Numbered from the stretch's first letter, positions 44,725 through 53,691 are shown. The stretch: DNA of 64,000 nucleotides from Desulfitobacterium hafniense DCB-2 (GCF_000021925.1 NC_011830.1:2256501-2320500); one strand, 5' to 3'. Made by a program: numbers and translations. The notes: generated by a model from the letters alone, not told the origin.

Positions 44725-46249
44725 TTAACATACTCAACTTTCGCAGCGCGAAAATCTGTTCAAACTCAGTCTACTACTGGATTAGGCTAAAAATATTTTG
44801 TTCATTGACAGAAAAACACCTTTCGAATTGGTAAAATGGAAGTGACCAAACAACCATAATTTCCAAAACAGAAAGGTGCGTATCTCCATGTTACAACACA
44901 ACTCTCTGCCTGAACAGCATCAAAATCAGCTTTCTTTAATTTTTTCTTCCCTTAAGCTTAGTCAGCTGCTTCGAGCCGCTGGGATCCGCAAGTCCTATGG
45001 GGTTTCAAGCTTCGTTGTCTTCCAAATCATTTTCCAACTCGTTTTTCAAGGTCGAAATCTGTTTCGGCTGTTAGAAGGAAGCCGGGCAGAATCTCTTCCA
45101 GGTAAAGATGTTGTTTATCGGTTTCTCAATGACTCTCGGTATAACTGGAGGCGTTTTTACCAGTTACTCAGCCTCAAGATGGTCGGACGCTTTGAAAAGC
45201 TCACCTCTGCGCAGCGTATCCGTGTTTTTATCGTAGATGATTCTGTAATGGAGCGCGAACGAAGCAAGAAAGTTGAACTCTTAGCCCGAGTGTTTGACCA
45301 TGTTTCGGGCCGCTTTGTTCGCGGTTACACCTTACTAACCTTGGGCTGGTCTGACGGGTTCAGCTTCGCACCCCTTGATTTTACATTGATGAGTTCTGCA
45401 AAAGCTAAAAATCGTCTTTGTGAAATGAGAGAGGACTTAGACAAACGCTCCGTAGGCTATAAGCGTCGCCTGGAAGCGATGAGCCCTAAACCGGACACCG
45501 TGGTTCAAATGCTTGAACGAGCTCTCAAAGCCGGATTCTCAGCGGATTACGTCCTAATGGATAGTTGGTTTACCCATGCTCCACTTTTGCAAAAGCTAAG
45601 GGATAAGGAGCTTCACGTTATTGGAATGGTTAAAGAACTTAAGCAGCGTTATCTCTTTGAAGGAAAATCACTCAGTTTACGAGAGCTCTACGCGAGAGTC
45701 CCAAAGAACCCGAAAGCAGAAATACTGGGTTCAGTGCGTGTTCATACCCCTTCAGGCTTAGCTTTAAAAGTTGTTTTCGTCCAGAATCGAAACAACCGAA
45801 GAGAGTGGTTAGCGATCTTAACCACCGATCTTTCCTTAGAAACTACTGAAGTCGTAAGAATTTACGGGATGCGTTGGAGTATCGAAACGTTTTTCAAAAT
45901 GGCCAAATCGCATTTGAAGCTAGGAACTGAATTTCAGGGCCGATCCTTCGATATGATGGTTAGTCACACAACCATAGTCTTTACCCGTTACCTCATCCTG
46001 GAGTGGGAACGAAGAGAAAACAATGATGAACGCTCTCTTGGGGGACTCTTTTATCTTTTTGCTGATGAGGTTATGGATTTAGACTTGAAAACAGCACTAC
46101 GTCAGTTAATGACGTTTGTTCTTAATCTACTACCCAATAAACCAGAGAATAACGAATCACTCAGTCAATTACAAAAGTGGATTGCTGCATTACCCAGTTA
46201 TATCAAGGCTCTATTCCCTCAACTGGGGTGCGAAAGTTGAGTTAACATA
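44725..46249 (+). mobile_element. Complete IS4-family insertion sequence with 8-bp target duplication
   Basis: The element spans 44733-46241 (1,509 bp). The ends share CTCAACTTTCGCA as inverted repeats. The sequence TTAACATA directly flanks both ends (44725-44732 and 46242-46249), a perfect 8-bp target duplication. One transposase gene fills the element, and its stop lies in the right repeat. Undamaged ends and an intact gene suggest recent insertion. Confidence 0.93.
44888..46240 (+). CDS. IS4-family DDE transposase
   Basis: 450 residues. The catalytic aspartates are in FIVDDSVMERE (about 115) and YVLMDSWFTHA (about 225). The family Y-(2)-R-(3)-E-(6)-K motif is complete in YGMRWSIETFFKMAK near 335. 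AAAGG precedes ATG 44888 at 11 nt; an in-frame GTG at 44876 adds four residues. The last residues GCES are encoded by the terminal inverted repeat. Confidence 0.95.
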   Translation: MLQHNSLPEQHQNQLSLIFSSLKLSQLLRAAGIRKSYGVSSFVVFQIIFQLVFQGRNLFRLLEGSRAESLPGKDVVYRFLNDSRYNWRRFYQLLSLKMVGRFEKLTSAQRIRVFIVDDSVMERERSKKVELLARVFDHVSGRFVRGYTLLTLGWSDGFSFAPLDFTLMSSAKAKNRLCEMREDLDKRSVGYKRRLEAMSPKPDTVVQMLERALKAGFSADYVLMDSWFTHAPLLQKLRDKELHVIGMVKELKQRYLFEGKSLSLRELYARVPKNPKAEILGSVRVHTPSGLALKVVFVQNRNNRREWLAILTTDLSLETTEVVRIYGMRWSIETFFKMAKSHLKLGTEFQGRSFDMMVSHTTIVFTRYLILEWERRENNDERSLGGLFYLFADEVMDLDLKTALRQLMTFVLNLLPNKPENNESLSQLQKWIAALPSYIKALFPQLGCES

Positions 46250-46254
46250 TAAAT

Positions 46255-46528
46255 AATGATGAAAAGCAATGACAGAGAAGAGTAAATAGTTAGGAAGCCT
46301 CAGAGAGCTGATGGTTGGTGAGAATCAGCGCGGAATAACTATGGAATGGCCTCTTGAGCAGCAACCCGAACTAGCAGTAGGAGTTGACGTGATCATCCAC
46401 ACGTTACAAAGGTGCCGTATGATTCAGTATGGAAAGAGTGTTTAATATGTGGCAATAGGCAATATATTAAACAAATATGGGTGGCACCACGGTCCAATCG
46501 TCCCTTGAGGATGATTGGACTTTTTATT
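46255..46528 (+). ncRNA. T-box riboswitch upstream of trpS
   Basis: Senses uncharged tRNA-Trp and prevents early termination. Stem I parts are visible (AGAGAGC, GGTTGGTGAGAA), and the specifier region has TGG codons at 46342-46344 and 46347-46349. The core T-box GGGTGGCACCACGG begins at 46479. The TGGC pairs with an NCCA end whose discriminator is G, as in tRNA-Trp. The terminator is GTCCAATCGTCC (46492-46503) with GGATGATTGGAC (46509-46520) and a T-run. The 5' boundary is close to the IS target duplication. Confidence 0.95.
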
Positions 46529-46557
46529 TTTTAACTATAGTATGAGGAGTGACAGCA

Positions 46558-47553
46558 ATGGCAGTAATTTTCTCAGGCGTACAGCCTAGTGGAACAATCA
46601 CCTTAGGGAATTATCTTGGTGCAATGAAAAACTTTACAAGCTATCAAAATGAGCATGAGTGCTATTTCTGTATTGTCAATCAACATGCAATCACTGTTCC
46701 CCAAGAACCTGAACAACTCAGGAAAAACAGCAGGAATTTAGCCGCACTGTATCTGGCAATCGGCCTGGACCCGGATAAAGTAACTTTATTTATTCAATCA
46801 GAAGTAGCTGAACATACTAAATTGGGATGGATCATGACCACCTTAGCCACGATTGGCGAGCTTGAACGGATGACTCAGTATAAGGATAAAGCGCAGCGGC
46901 ACGGCAATGGCGATTCCATCCCCGCCGGCTTGCTTACCTATCCGCCCTTAATGGCTGCGGATATCCTGCTTTACCAAACGGATTATGTGCCGGTTGGGGA
47001 TGATCAACGACAACACATTGAAATAACCAGAGATTTAGCCCAACGCTTTAACAGCCGTTATGGGGAAGCATTTAAACTCCCTGCTATTCATACCCGGGAA
47101 GTGGGCGCAAGAATTATGTCCCTCCAGGAACCAAAGAAAAAGATGAGCAAATCGGATGCCAATTCCCTGGCAACGCCTTATCTGCTTGACGAACCGGAAA
47201 CAATCCTCAAAAAGATTAAACGGGCTCAAACTGATTCGGAAAACAAAATTTACTATGATCGAGAAGGTAAGGCCGGCATATCGAATCTGATGGCCATCTA
47301 TTCTTTAATTACTGATAAGTCCACAGATGAAATCGAACAACTATATGAGGGCAAGGGCTACGGTCAATTTAAAAATGACCTTGCCGAAGCCATTATTGAA
47401 ACCACACGTCCCATCCAGAAAAGGTATTATGAATTTGTTCATAGTGACTACCTCGATCAAATATTGACTGCCGGTGCAGCTAAAGCTGCCCGAAAAGCAG
47501 CAGCAACGCTGAATAAAGTTGAATATCTGATGGGTTTATCAAGGAATTGCTGA
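46558..47553 (+). CDS. trpS: Tryptophanyl-tRNA synthetase
   Basis: 331 residues, class I synthetase charging tRNA-Trp. The HIGH-equivalent is in GVQPSGTITLGNYLGAM (about 6-22) and the KMSKS loop is KMSKSD near 195. The chain is full length. GAGGAG is 8 nt before ATG 46558; an in-frame GTG at 46549 overlaps that site. Controlled by the T-box. With the IS just upstream, transcription of this gene may now depend on an IS or read-through promoter. Confidence 0.97.
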   Translation: MAVIFSGVQPSGTITLGNYLGAMKNFTSYQNEHECYFCIVNQHAITVPQEPEQLRKNSRNLAALYLAIGLDPDKVTLFIQSEVAEHTKLGWIMTTLATIGELERMTQYKDKAQRHGNGDSIPAGLLTYPPLMAADILLYQTDYVPVGDDQRQHIEITRDLAQRFNSRYGEAFKLPAIHTREVGARIMSLQEPKKKMSKSDANSLATPYLLDEPETILKKIKRAQTDSENKIYYDREGKAGISNLMAIYSLITDKSTDEIEQLYEGKGYGQFKNDLAEAIIETTRPIQKRYYEFVHSDYLDQILTAGAAKAARKAAATLNKVEYLMGLSRNC

Positions 47554-47561
47554 GTTGGTAT

Positions 47562-47603
47562 AAAGGGCTATGTTTTCCAAGGTTGAAAACATAGCCCTTA
47601 CTA
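47562..47603 (+). terminator. trpS terminator, first copy of a repeated hairpin
   Basis: AAGGGCTATGTTTTC pairs perfectly with its complement around CAAGGTT, then TTACTA. About 44 bp recur at 51107-51147 with one extra T and one substitution. Confidence 0.8.
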
Positions 47604-47670
47604 GTCTCACTATCCATTGGCCGTCGGCATATTCTGCATTAGGCGAATTGACGAAAGGCGGACAGATGGA

Positions 47671-47911
47671 GTGAATGATTTAGTGACTGAACGGACGCCG
47701 CTGGTGATCGCGGCTGAAATCAATATGATTACCCATCAGACCAAAAAAATCCTGCTTCTTCGAGCTGACGACAGCCCTGACCAATCTGACCCATCTTGAT
47801 GCGAAGCTGAAAGAAGAAAAAAGAAAAGAGGCCCAGAAGCTGCTTGAGACCATAGCTGAGACGATTAAGGAGTGGCCGCCCGCTAAAAAGCCTCTAAAAA
47901 TTATCCATTGA
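47671..47911 (+). pseudogene. Remnant of a DUF3102 gene
   Basis: The frame opens with NDLVTERTPLVIAAEINMI and HQTKKILL, which is the start of DUF3102 proteins. The next part, normally EIGRRLxEAKxxxPHGEW, is missing. After a frame change a helical C-terminal piece (LDAKLKEEKRKEAQKLLETI, ending KIIH) is readable to a stop at 47911. So a middle section is deleted. DUF3102 genes are usually found on mobile DNA. Confidence 0.65.
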
Positions 47912-48080
47912 TTGCGGAGCCTTTCGGTCCTCACGGCGCACGGCACTCAGCTAAAATCTGCTCCGCAATATCCAGAAAGCTCGGTGCTACCTTTCTGAGC
48001 AAATACAAAAAAGAGGACAATGGGCAAGGATTACGTTTCTCCCGCCAGCATCAGCATGTGGGGGTAAGAACATATAGAGT

Positions 48081-48131
48081 GCACAGCCAAAGAACGGTGC
48101 GGATTTCGTCCGCACCGTTCTTTGGCTGTGC
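48081..48131. repeat. Perfect 23-bp inverted repeat
   Basis: Two perfectly complementary 23-bp arms (48081-48103, 48109-48131) flank TTTCG. Right after it GCTCGCT/AGCGAGC (48129-48147) forms a second overlapping palindrome. It marks the broken 5' edge of the flavoprotein remnant. No long T-run. Confidence 0.85.
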
Positions 48132-48181
48132 TCGCTGAGTCAGCGAGCTTCTATATTTGTTTTGGCAGGTGTGCGGTAAGC

Positions 48182-49084
48182 ATAGAAACCCAGCAGATAT
48201 ATGAGACAATCCTACAAATGCAACAACTTAATCAACTCGTCGCGTTTGGACACTCCGCTGTGGACGTCGAAGGTAATCGTACCAACCAGGGCGATGGTCT
48301 GATTTTGGGCTCGTACGTGAATGCTGCCATTCAGCAAAAGCACGCTCCAATGACTCACTATATGGGCCATTTTGGTACATCCAAGGGCGGCATCGGCACA
48401 GCTCCGTTTTTGCGTCTTAATCTTAATGGCGAGCGTTTTATGAACGAAGACCAAGGCGGTCAAGCAGTACAAAATCAACTTGAGGCCCAGCCGGAACGTA
48501 AATGCTGGACAATCTTTGATTCTACCTGGGCAGAATCTGTGCCGTATTTTCAAGCCATGCACGGATGCCCGTCTTATGTGGTTGATAAGCCAACACCTGA
48601 GAATCTGACCATTGACGGTATTAGTCCGTACATTATGCCTGATGCCGTGGAAGACGCGGTAGCACAAAAAAATGCCACCATGTTTAAGGCGGAAACGATT
48701 GATGAGCTTTTGGCTTTAACTGATATTCGCGATAAAGAAAAAGCTAAGGCCTCAATTGAACGCTATAATGAGTTAGCCAGAAACGGTGAGGATGTGGACT
48801 TTGGCAAAGTTGCAACCCGTCTGCACACCATTGAAAAAGGGCCATTTTATACTTTTGAGAGTGGTATGTCAATGACATTGATTGTAGCCGGCGGTCTGGT
48901 TTCAGATGAAGATTGTCATGTTTATGACAAAGAGGGCAAAATTATCCCCGGGCTTTACGTTGCCGGCAATATTCAGGGCAACCGCTACCATGTGGCTTAT
49001 CCAATTGCTTGCAAGGGCATTTCGCACTCACTGTGTATGTTTTATGGATACATTGCCGGTGAAAATGCCGTCAAGCAAATCTAA
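48182..49084 (+). pseudogene. C-terminal part of an FAD-dependent fumarate-reductase-like flavoprotein
   Basis: About 300 residues of the flavoprotein family that includes fumarate and urocanate reductases: NQGDGLILG, RFMNEDQ, and the C-terminal FAD contact IPGLYVAGNIQGNRY. The N-terminal dinucleotide fold with GxGxxG is absent; the frame starts beside a palindrome. No start or ribosome site fits, so it is probably inactive. A lipoprotein with an FMN-binding domain follows 18 bp on, as in two-gene flavin reductases. Confidence 0.75.
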
Positions 49085-49102
49085 TAATCTAAGGAGATAC
49101 AG

Positions 49103-49474
49103 ATGAAAAAGACTAAATTATTTACTGTAATATGCATGTTGCTGGCAGTTGTGCTTTTAGCGGCCGGCTGCGGCGGAAGCACCTCTCCAGCCAGCACAAG
49201 CGTGTATAAGGACGGAACTTACGAAGGAACCAGCGACAAAGGAATTCAGCTCGGTCTGAAAGTATCCGTCACCATTAAGGATGATAAAATTACCGACGTC
49301 ACGGTTGTGGAAAATCATGAAACCGAGGGTATCGGCTCCCGCGCTGTGGCTGAACTGCCCGGTAAAATCGTCGAAGCACAATCCACGGAAGTGGAAACCA
49401 TCAGCGGTGCCACCCTGTCGTCAGCAGCGATTAAAGAAGCCGTCAATCTTGCTTTGGAGCAGGCGAAAAAATAA
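49103..49474 (+). CDS. FMN-binding-domain lipoprotein
   Basis: 123 residues: signal peptide with lipobox LLAAGC (C23), then a small FMN_bind domain with ETISGATLSS, where T104 would take a covalent phosphoester-linked FMN. Such electron carriers feed flavoprotein reductases outside the membrane. AAGGAGA precedes the ATG. The gene looks intact, but its partner on the left is truncated. A 16-bp terminator follows. Confidence 0.9.
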   Translation: MKKTKLFTVICMLLAVVLLAAGCGGSTSPASTSVYKDGTYEGTSDKGIQLGLKVSVTIKDDKITDVTVVENHETEGIGSRAVAELPGKIVEAQSTEVETISGATLSSAAIKEAVNLALEQAKK

Positions 49475-49513
49475 CAGCTCCCCAGGAAAATTTATATATA
49501 TTCATGAATCATC

Positions 49514-49549
49514 AGAGTTAAAAGCCCGCGTAAGCGGGCTTTTAACTCT
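49514..49549 (+). terminator. Terminator of the FMN lipoprotein gene
   Basis: Perfect 16-bp stem AGAGTTAAAAGCCCGC with its complement and GTAA loop. Confidence 0.88.
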
Positions 49550-49571
49550 ATGCCACTGTTCAATACAATAA

Positions 49572-49925
49572 TTGCAATTTAATGAAACCTTTGAACGTTA
49601 TAACGCATCTTGCGAGCAGCACGATGGCGCTGATTTTGGTAAGGATCCTTCTGCACTTATTTCTTTCAACCCGGGTCCGCTCTATGGGCTGCATACAGGA
49701 TATAGTATTACCGCAGCGATCGGATCAATCAAGGCTGACAATAATTTCAATGCAATAGACACAAAGGGGAATCCTATAAAAGGTTTGTATGTAGTCGGGA
49801 TAGAGGGTACTATGCTTTGGGCAAATATGTACACCTTCAAAGTCGGTGGTACTTGCAATGGTAATAATATAAACTCCTCTGGACGTAACGTTGCTAAGAA
49901 CGCATTAGCTCTGATGGCTCACTAA
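49572..49925 (+). pseudogene. C-terminal fragment of a second FAD flavoprotein
   Basis: 117 readable residues matching the end of a fumarate-reductase-type flavoprotein: FNETFERYNASCEQHDGADF, GLHTGYSITAAIGSI, GNPIKGLYVVGIEG. The FAD-binding N-terminus is missing and no ribosome site serves the frame. It differs from the fragment at 48182, so it derives from a different gene. Confidence 0.75.
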
Positions 49926-49932
49926 TGGCTGA

Positions 49933-49981
49933 CTAAAGAAAAACTGTTTTCAAACAAGACTTGGAAACGGTTTTTCTTTAG
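49933..49981 (+). terminator. Terminator after the second flavoprotein fragment
   Basis: CTAAAGAAAAAC and GTTTTTCTTTAG arms extended by GTTTTC/GGAAAC, around a loop of about 12 nt. Confidence 0.75.
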
Positions 49982-50125
49982 TTAGCGTCAAAGCGGTTTA
50001 TTGAGGAATTGCTGAAGGGGCTGTTTTTGCCTCTGAGAAGGATATTTATCCATTGCGGAGAAGTCACATATAAGAAGGTAGTAAGGCTCAGTGAACAGGT
50101 TCGTATTTCAATGCGGGGGTTGCGA

Positions 50126-50395
50126 ATGAAATGTGTATCTATAGCTATCATTGCAATGGCGTCGCTGCTCGGCGGCTGCGGCCAGCATGTGATTATTGAC
50201 TGGGTGGACTTTGTTCAACTCAATGACATCCATGCTCTGCATGATGACAGCAATGAGCTTTTCGAGCTGAAAGTGTACTCAGATAACCCCATTTATAGAA
50301 GCACAGACAAGATTCGTATTTCGGCAACCCTGAAATACGGAGATATAAACCCCATAAGTATCTCCGATAAAATAACGATTAAGGTTGTCGAATAG
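50126..50395 (+). CDS. Small lipoprotein, function unknown
   Basis: 89 residues from ATG 50126, with GGGGG six nt upstream. Signal peptide MKCVSIAIIAMASLLGGC ends with a good lipobox. The rest is a short beta-like domain (ELKVYSDNPIYRSTDKIRISATLKYG) of unknown role. The frame is open upstream to 50009 but without a suitable start. A second exported protein gene follows by 34 bp. Confidence 0.7.
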   Translation: MKCVSIAIIAMASLLGGCGQHVIIDWVDFVQLNDIHALHDDSNELFELKVYSDNPIYRSTDKIRISATLKYGDINPISISDKITIKVVE

Positions 50396-50429
50396 GAGTT
50401 AATACTTATATTAGTCAGGAGGGGAGACC

Positions 50430-51017
50430 ATGAGAAATTTTAATAAGATTACAGTGGCAGCAATTCTAGTTATGGTCCTTGTTTTGGGTTATTATTTTGC
50501 AGGGGATTATAGGGCTACCCCACTTGCAGCGGCCAAAGCTCATTCAGATGTAGGCAAGAACGCGGAGCCTCTTGGCGATGTGGATTTCGGCTGGAGCAAG
50601 GTTTACATCCTTGATACAGATAAGGGACCCAGGACAGTCATTTCGATTAAGTCTTCGCTCTTGTGGAGGGCTCCAGTTGCTGTCCACATCGAGAAATCAG
50701 CTGATCCGATAGAAACTGTGGGCTGGATGAGTTATACAGACAATCGAGGACAGGCAGCAGTTTTGGCAGTTGAGACAACGGATCCCCAAATTGCCTTTAT
50801 CGAAGCCGGGCCAAAGGACGATAGAGTAAGAAAAGAAATTACGGAAGGAAGCCCAGCAATCTTTTCCTGGCATAAGGCTATTCAAGCGAATAATGAATTA
50901 AATGCGATAGCTTTATCAACAGACGGTATGCCCCTTTATGAATATAGGTACCCCAAGAATACGAATGTTTTTCGGAGTGAGGAGTTTAAGTGGTACTCAG
51001 TTGATGGGGATCAATGA
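50430..51017 (+). CDS. Exported protein, function unknown
   Basis: 195 residues: a signal anchor (about 5-25) and an extracytoplasmic domain that I cannot place. AGGAGGGGAG precedes the ATG. It may share a transcript with the small lipoprotein gene. A repeated hairpin and a 42-bp palindrome come next; 51018-51106 contains a short decayed frame with LDVATNEVIGLALN. Confidence 0.7.
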   Translation: MRNFNKITVAAILVMVLVLGYYFAGDYRATPLAAAKAHSDVGKNAEPLGDVDFGWSKVYILDTDKGPRTVISIKSSLLWRAPVAVHIEKSADPIETVGWMSYTDNRGQAAVLAVETTDPQIAFIEAGPKDDRVRKEITEGSPAIFSWHKAIQANNELNAIALSTDGMPLYEYRYPKNTNVFRSEEFKWYSVDGDQ

Positions 51018-51106
51018 ACAATGGAGAGTGGCTTTAGATGTTGCAACCAATGAAGTCATTGGATTGGCATTGAACTAAAAAGCAGTGTTTCTTTGTGGGT
51101 GGAATA

Positions 51107-51147
51107 TAAAGGGCTATGTTTTTCAAGGTTGAAAACATAGCCCTTAC
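51107..51147 (+). repeat. Second copy of the trpS-type hairpin
   Basis: Same stem-loop as at 47562-47603 (AAGGGCTATGTTTTTC with GAAAACATAGCCCTT, one extra T). Identity covers about 44 bp and ends abruptly on both sides. Confidence 0.85.
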
Positions 51148-51199
51148 TAAGGCTGATACAGCTTTACGAAGAGTACGGACTAAACTTTTCTGACGGAGA

Positions 51200-51241
51200 G
51201 AGCATGTCAAATTGGTCACTGGTGACCAATTTGACATGCTC
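51200..51241. repeat. Perfect 42-bp palindrome
   Basis: Arms GAGCATGTCAAATTGGTCAC (51200-51219) and its exact complement (51222-51241) around TG. It lies in a gene-free gap of 360 bp ahead of a lipoprotein gene. Confidence 0.9.
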
Positions 51242-51376
51242 CCAGGTCGCCCTCGGGTTGAAATCCATCTTTAAAATATTGGCTTTTACCGTTAGAAAAG
51301 TGCCTCTAATTCCGTCTAATTATCTAGCTTAGAGTTTAACTTTAGGTTCCGAAATCCAATCAAAGGAGAATCTTTT

Positions 51377-52069
51377 ATGTTTAGATTAACGAAAAAATTA
51401 TTGCTTGTATTTACAGTAATAGCATTCACCTTCACCTTTACTGTCGGGTGTTCTGCTCAGAGCAACCCTCCGCAGGCGAGCAGCGGGTTACAAGAACAAT
51501 CACCTTCATCTGAACCCCAGCCACAGAATGAGCCTGAGCAAACAGCACCAGATTCTCAGATAACAAACCCGCCGTCTTCCTCGAATCAAACAGATTCCAG
51601 TCAGGCTTTATTAGTGAGTATAAGAGAGCTGGCTGAAAAAGGAAAAGTTATCAATAGTGATTTCGCGGCGAAACTAACGGTTATTGAAGATGTAGAGAAA
51701 AAATGGGGTAAGCCTGATAGCGTCGATTGGGTTGCGGCTGCCAAAGGAAACTATGCTGTTTATGCTGACCATGCCATGGTTTTCGGCTTTAACAAAGGGT
51801 CCCAGATTTTCGAGGTTCGGTCTTTTGATAAACAATTACAAAACATTACTCTTTCTAAAGTAAAGAATAGTTTTGGGACACCTGCCTACACTGCTACAGT
51901 AGGAGAAGAGGACATCATTGGTTATACTGCAGGAGAAGAGTTTAAGATCTTGCTTGTCTTCCCAAAGGCAACCAGTGCAAACCCGGACCCCGCCTTAGAT
52001 CATTATTCGGTACTCTATCCTCAAGGAACCGTCAACTCTATGGCCAATGATCCAGGGAGACAATGGTAG
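51377..52069 (+). CDS. YjgB/DUF4309-like lipoprotein
   Basis: 230 residues. The lipobox FTVGC (about C25) is followed by a Ser/Pro/Gln-rich linker to residue 75, then a DUF4309 domain (SIRELAEKGKVINSDFAAKLTVIEDVEKKWGKPD). Homologues in Bacillus are surface-exposed and poorly known. AAAGGAG precedes the ATG. The MerR gene is 15 bp beyond the stop, perhaps co-transcribed. Confidence 0.8.
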   Translation: MFRLTKKLLLVFTVIAFTFTFTVGCSAQSNPPQASSGLQEQSPSSEPQPQNEPEQTAPDSQITNPPSSSNQTDSSQALLVSIRELAEKGKVINSDFAAKLTVIEDVEKKWGKPDSVDWVAAAKGNYAVYADHAMVFGFNKGSQIFEVRSFDKQLQNITLSKVKNSFGTPAYTATVGEEDIIGYTAGEEFKILLVFPKATSANPDPALDHYSVLYPQGTVNSMANDPGRQW

Positions 52070-52084
52070 AAAGCGGAGGATATT

Positions 52085-52903
52085 ATGAATGAATTGTTTT
52101 CCATAGGAGAAATTTCTAAGCTTTTTAATATAGATGTTCGTCTCCTTCGTCATTACGATAAGATTGCTTTATTAAAGCCCGAATTCGTCAACGAAGAAAA
52201 CGGATACCGTTATTATTCCACACGTCAATTTGAGTGTTTGAATACCATTCATTATCTTCGCTCTTTAAATATGCCTCTGCCGAAAATCCGTGAGTTTTTG
52301 GAAAATCGTGATGATAAGAAAATACTTAAAATTCTCAGGGAGCAAAAACGGCAAGTGGAAGAAGAACGCAAACAACTGGATCGAATCGAAAGGAAAATTG
52401 AAAACAGGTTATTGCAGATTGAAGACGCCTTTCAAACCGAATTCGATAAAATCGAAGAGCGTACCCTAAAGGAGAGGAAAATAGCTGTACTAAAAAAAGA
52501 GCTTGCCATTTCAGACGATCTGGAACAACCGATCCGTGAACTGGCAAAACGCAATTCTCTCCACGCTGTGATGTTTCTTGGCAAAGTAGGCGTTTCCATT
52601 TCAAGCGCCAATCTGCAAAGAGGCAATTTCGATAAATTTTCGGCCGTTTTTGTCGTCATTGAACCGGAGGATAACTGCCAGGAAAACTTATCGTGCCTGC
52701 CGGGGGGCAATTACCTGACACTGCGCTTCCAAGGCACCCATCCGGACGCGGAGGCTTCCTATATCAAAATGCTTCAATATATGAAAGAAAATGGGTATGA
52801 GCTGGCAGGAGATTCCCTTGAATTTGCCTTAATCGATTATGGCCTGACCAATGATCCCTCGAAATTCATCACCGAGCTTCAGATTCCATATAAAAAACCT
52901 TGA
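52085..52903 (+). CDS. MerR-family regulator with effector domain
   Basis: 272 residues. MerR helix-turn-helix (about 4-72, FSIGEISKLFNIDVRLLRHYDKIALL), coiled-coil (about 78-125), then a GyrI/BmrR-like C-terminal domain expected to bind a small hydrophobic molecule. GGAGG precedes the ATG. Followed by a DUF554 membrane protein gene, 50 bp on. Confidence 0.9.
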   Translation: MNELFSIGEISKLFNIDVRLLRHYDKIALLKPEFVNEENGYRYYSTRQFECLNTIHYLRSLNMPLPKIREFLENRDDKKILKILREQKRQVEEERKQLDRIERKIENRLLQIEDAFQTEFDKIEERTLKERKIAVLKKELAISDDLEQPIRELAKRNSLHAVMFLGKVGVSISSANLQRGNFDKFSAVFVVIEPEDNCQENLSCLPGGNYLTLRFQGTHPDAEASYIKMLQYMKENGYELAGDSLEFALIDYGLTNDPSKFITELQIPYKKP

Positions 52904-52953
52904 CCCTCCAACTATTGGAGGGTTTATTATTTTACCATGAAGGAGGTTTTGTT

Positions 52954-53631
52954 GTGATAGGTACTATTGTCAATACCCTTGCTATTCTGGTTGGGAGTAT
53001 GATGGGCGGCAGCATTAAAAAAGGCATCGGGGAAAAATATCAAAACGCATTGTATAATGCTATGGGGCTTGCTGCATGTGGCTTAGGAATCAACGCGATT
53101 GTCCAAAGCATGCCTAAAAGCACTTTTCCCGTCTTGTTTATCATCAGTTTAGCAATTGGCAGTCTTGCCGGCTCGTTTATAAATTTGAATGACCGGTTTG
53201 AAAGGCTCACAAAACGTTTCTCCAAAGGGAATTTGAGCCAAGGACTCTCCACCGCCATATTGTTGTTCTGCGTCGGAACGTTATCCATCTTAGGGCCTAT
53301 GGAAAGTGCACTTCATGACAACCACACTTATTTATATACCAATGCGACCTTGGATTTCGTTACATCACTGGTTTTAGCTTCTGCTTATGGCATTGGAATT
53401 GCTTTATCCGCGGTAGTATTGTTTTTATGGCAAGGCAGTATCTATCTCCTTTCAGGATATTTATCCTCTTTTCTGACTGCTGAGTTACTCAATGAAGTCT
53501 CTCTGATCGGCGGATTCCTGATTTTGAGCTCCGGGCTATCCATTTTGAAAATCAAGGATTGCAATGCATTGAATATGCTGCCTGCATTATTTGTACCGAT
53601 TGTGTGGTTTATTATAAAAGCAATACTATAA
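52954..53631 (+). CDS. DUF554 membrane protein
   Basis: 225 residues, six to seven helices, VIGTIVNTLAILVGSMMGG at the start as in DUF554/YdfK proteins. Function not established. GTG 52954 has AAGGAGG 7 nt upstream; the frame is open back to 52900 without need. A short hairpin follows. Confidence 0.88.
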   Translation: MIGTIVNTLAILVGSMMGGSIKKGIGEKYQNALYNAMGLAACGLGINAIVQSMPKSTFPVLFIISLAIGSLAGSFINLNDRFERLTKRFSKGNLSQGLSTAILLFCVGTLSILGPMESALHDNHTYLYTNATLDFVTSLVLASAYGIGIALSAVVLFLWQGSIYLLSGYLSSFLTAELLNEVSLIGGFLILSSGLSILKIKDCNALNMLPALFVPIVWFIIKAIL

Positions 53632-53691
53632 TTTCAAAGGAGCTTATTATTAATTTTTGTCATGTACCAACGTTTTTTCAAGTATTGAAAG

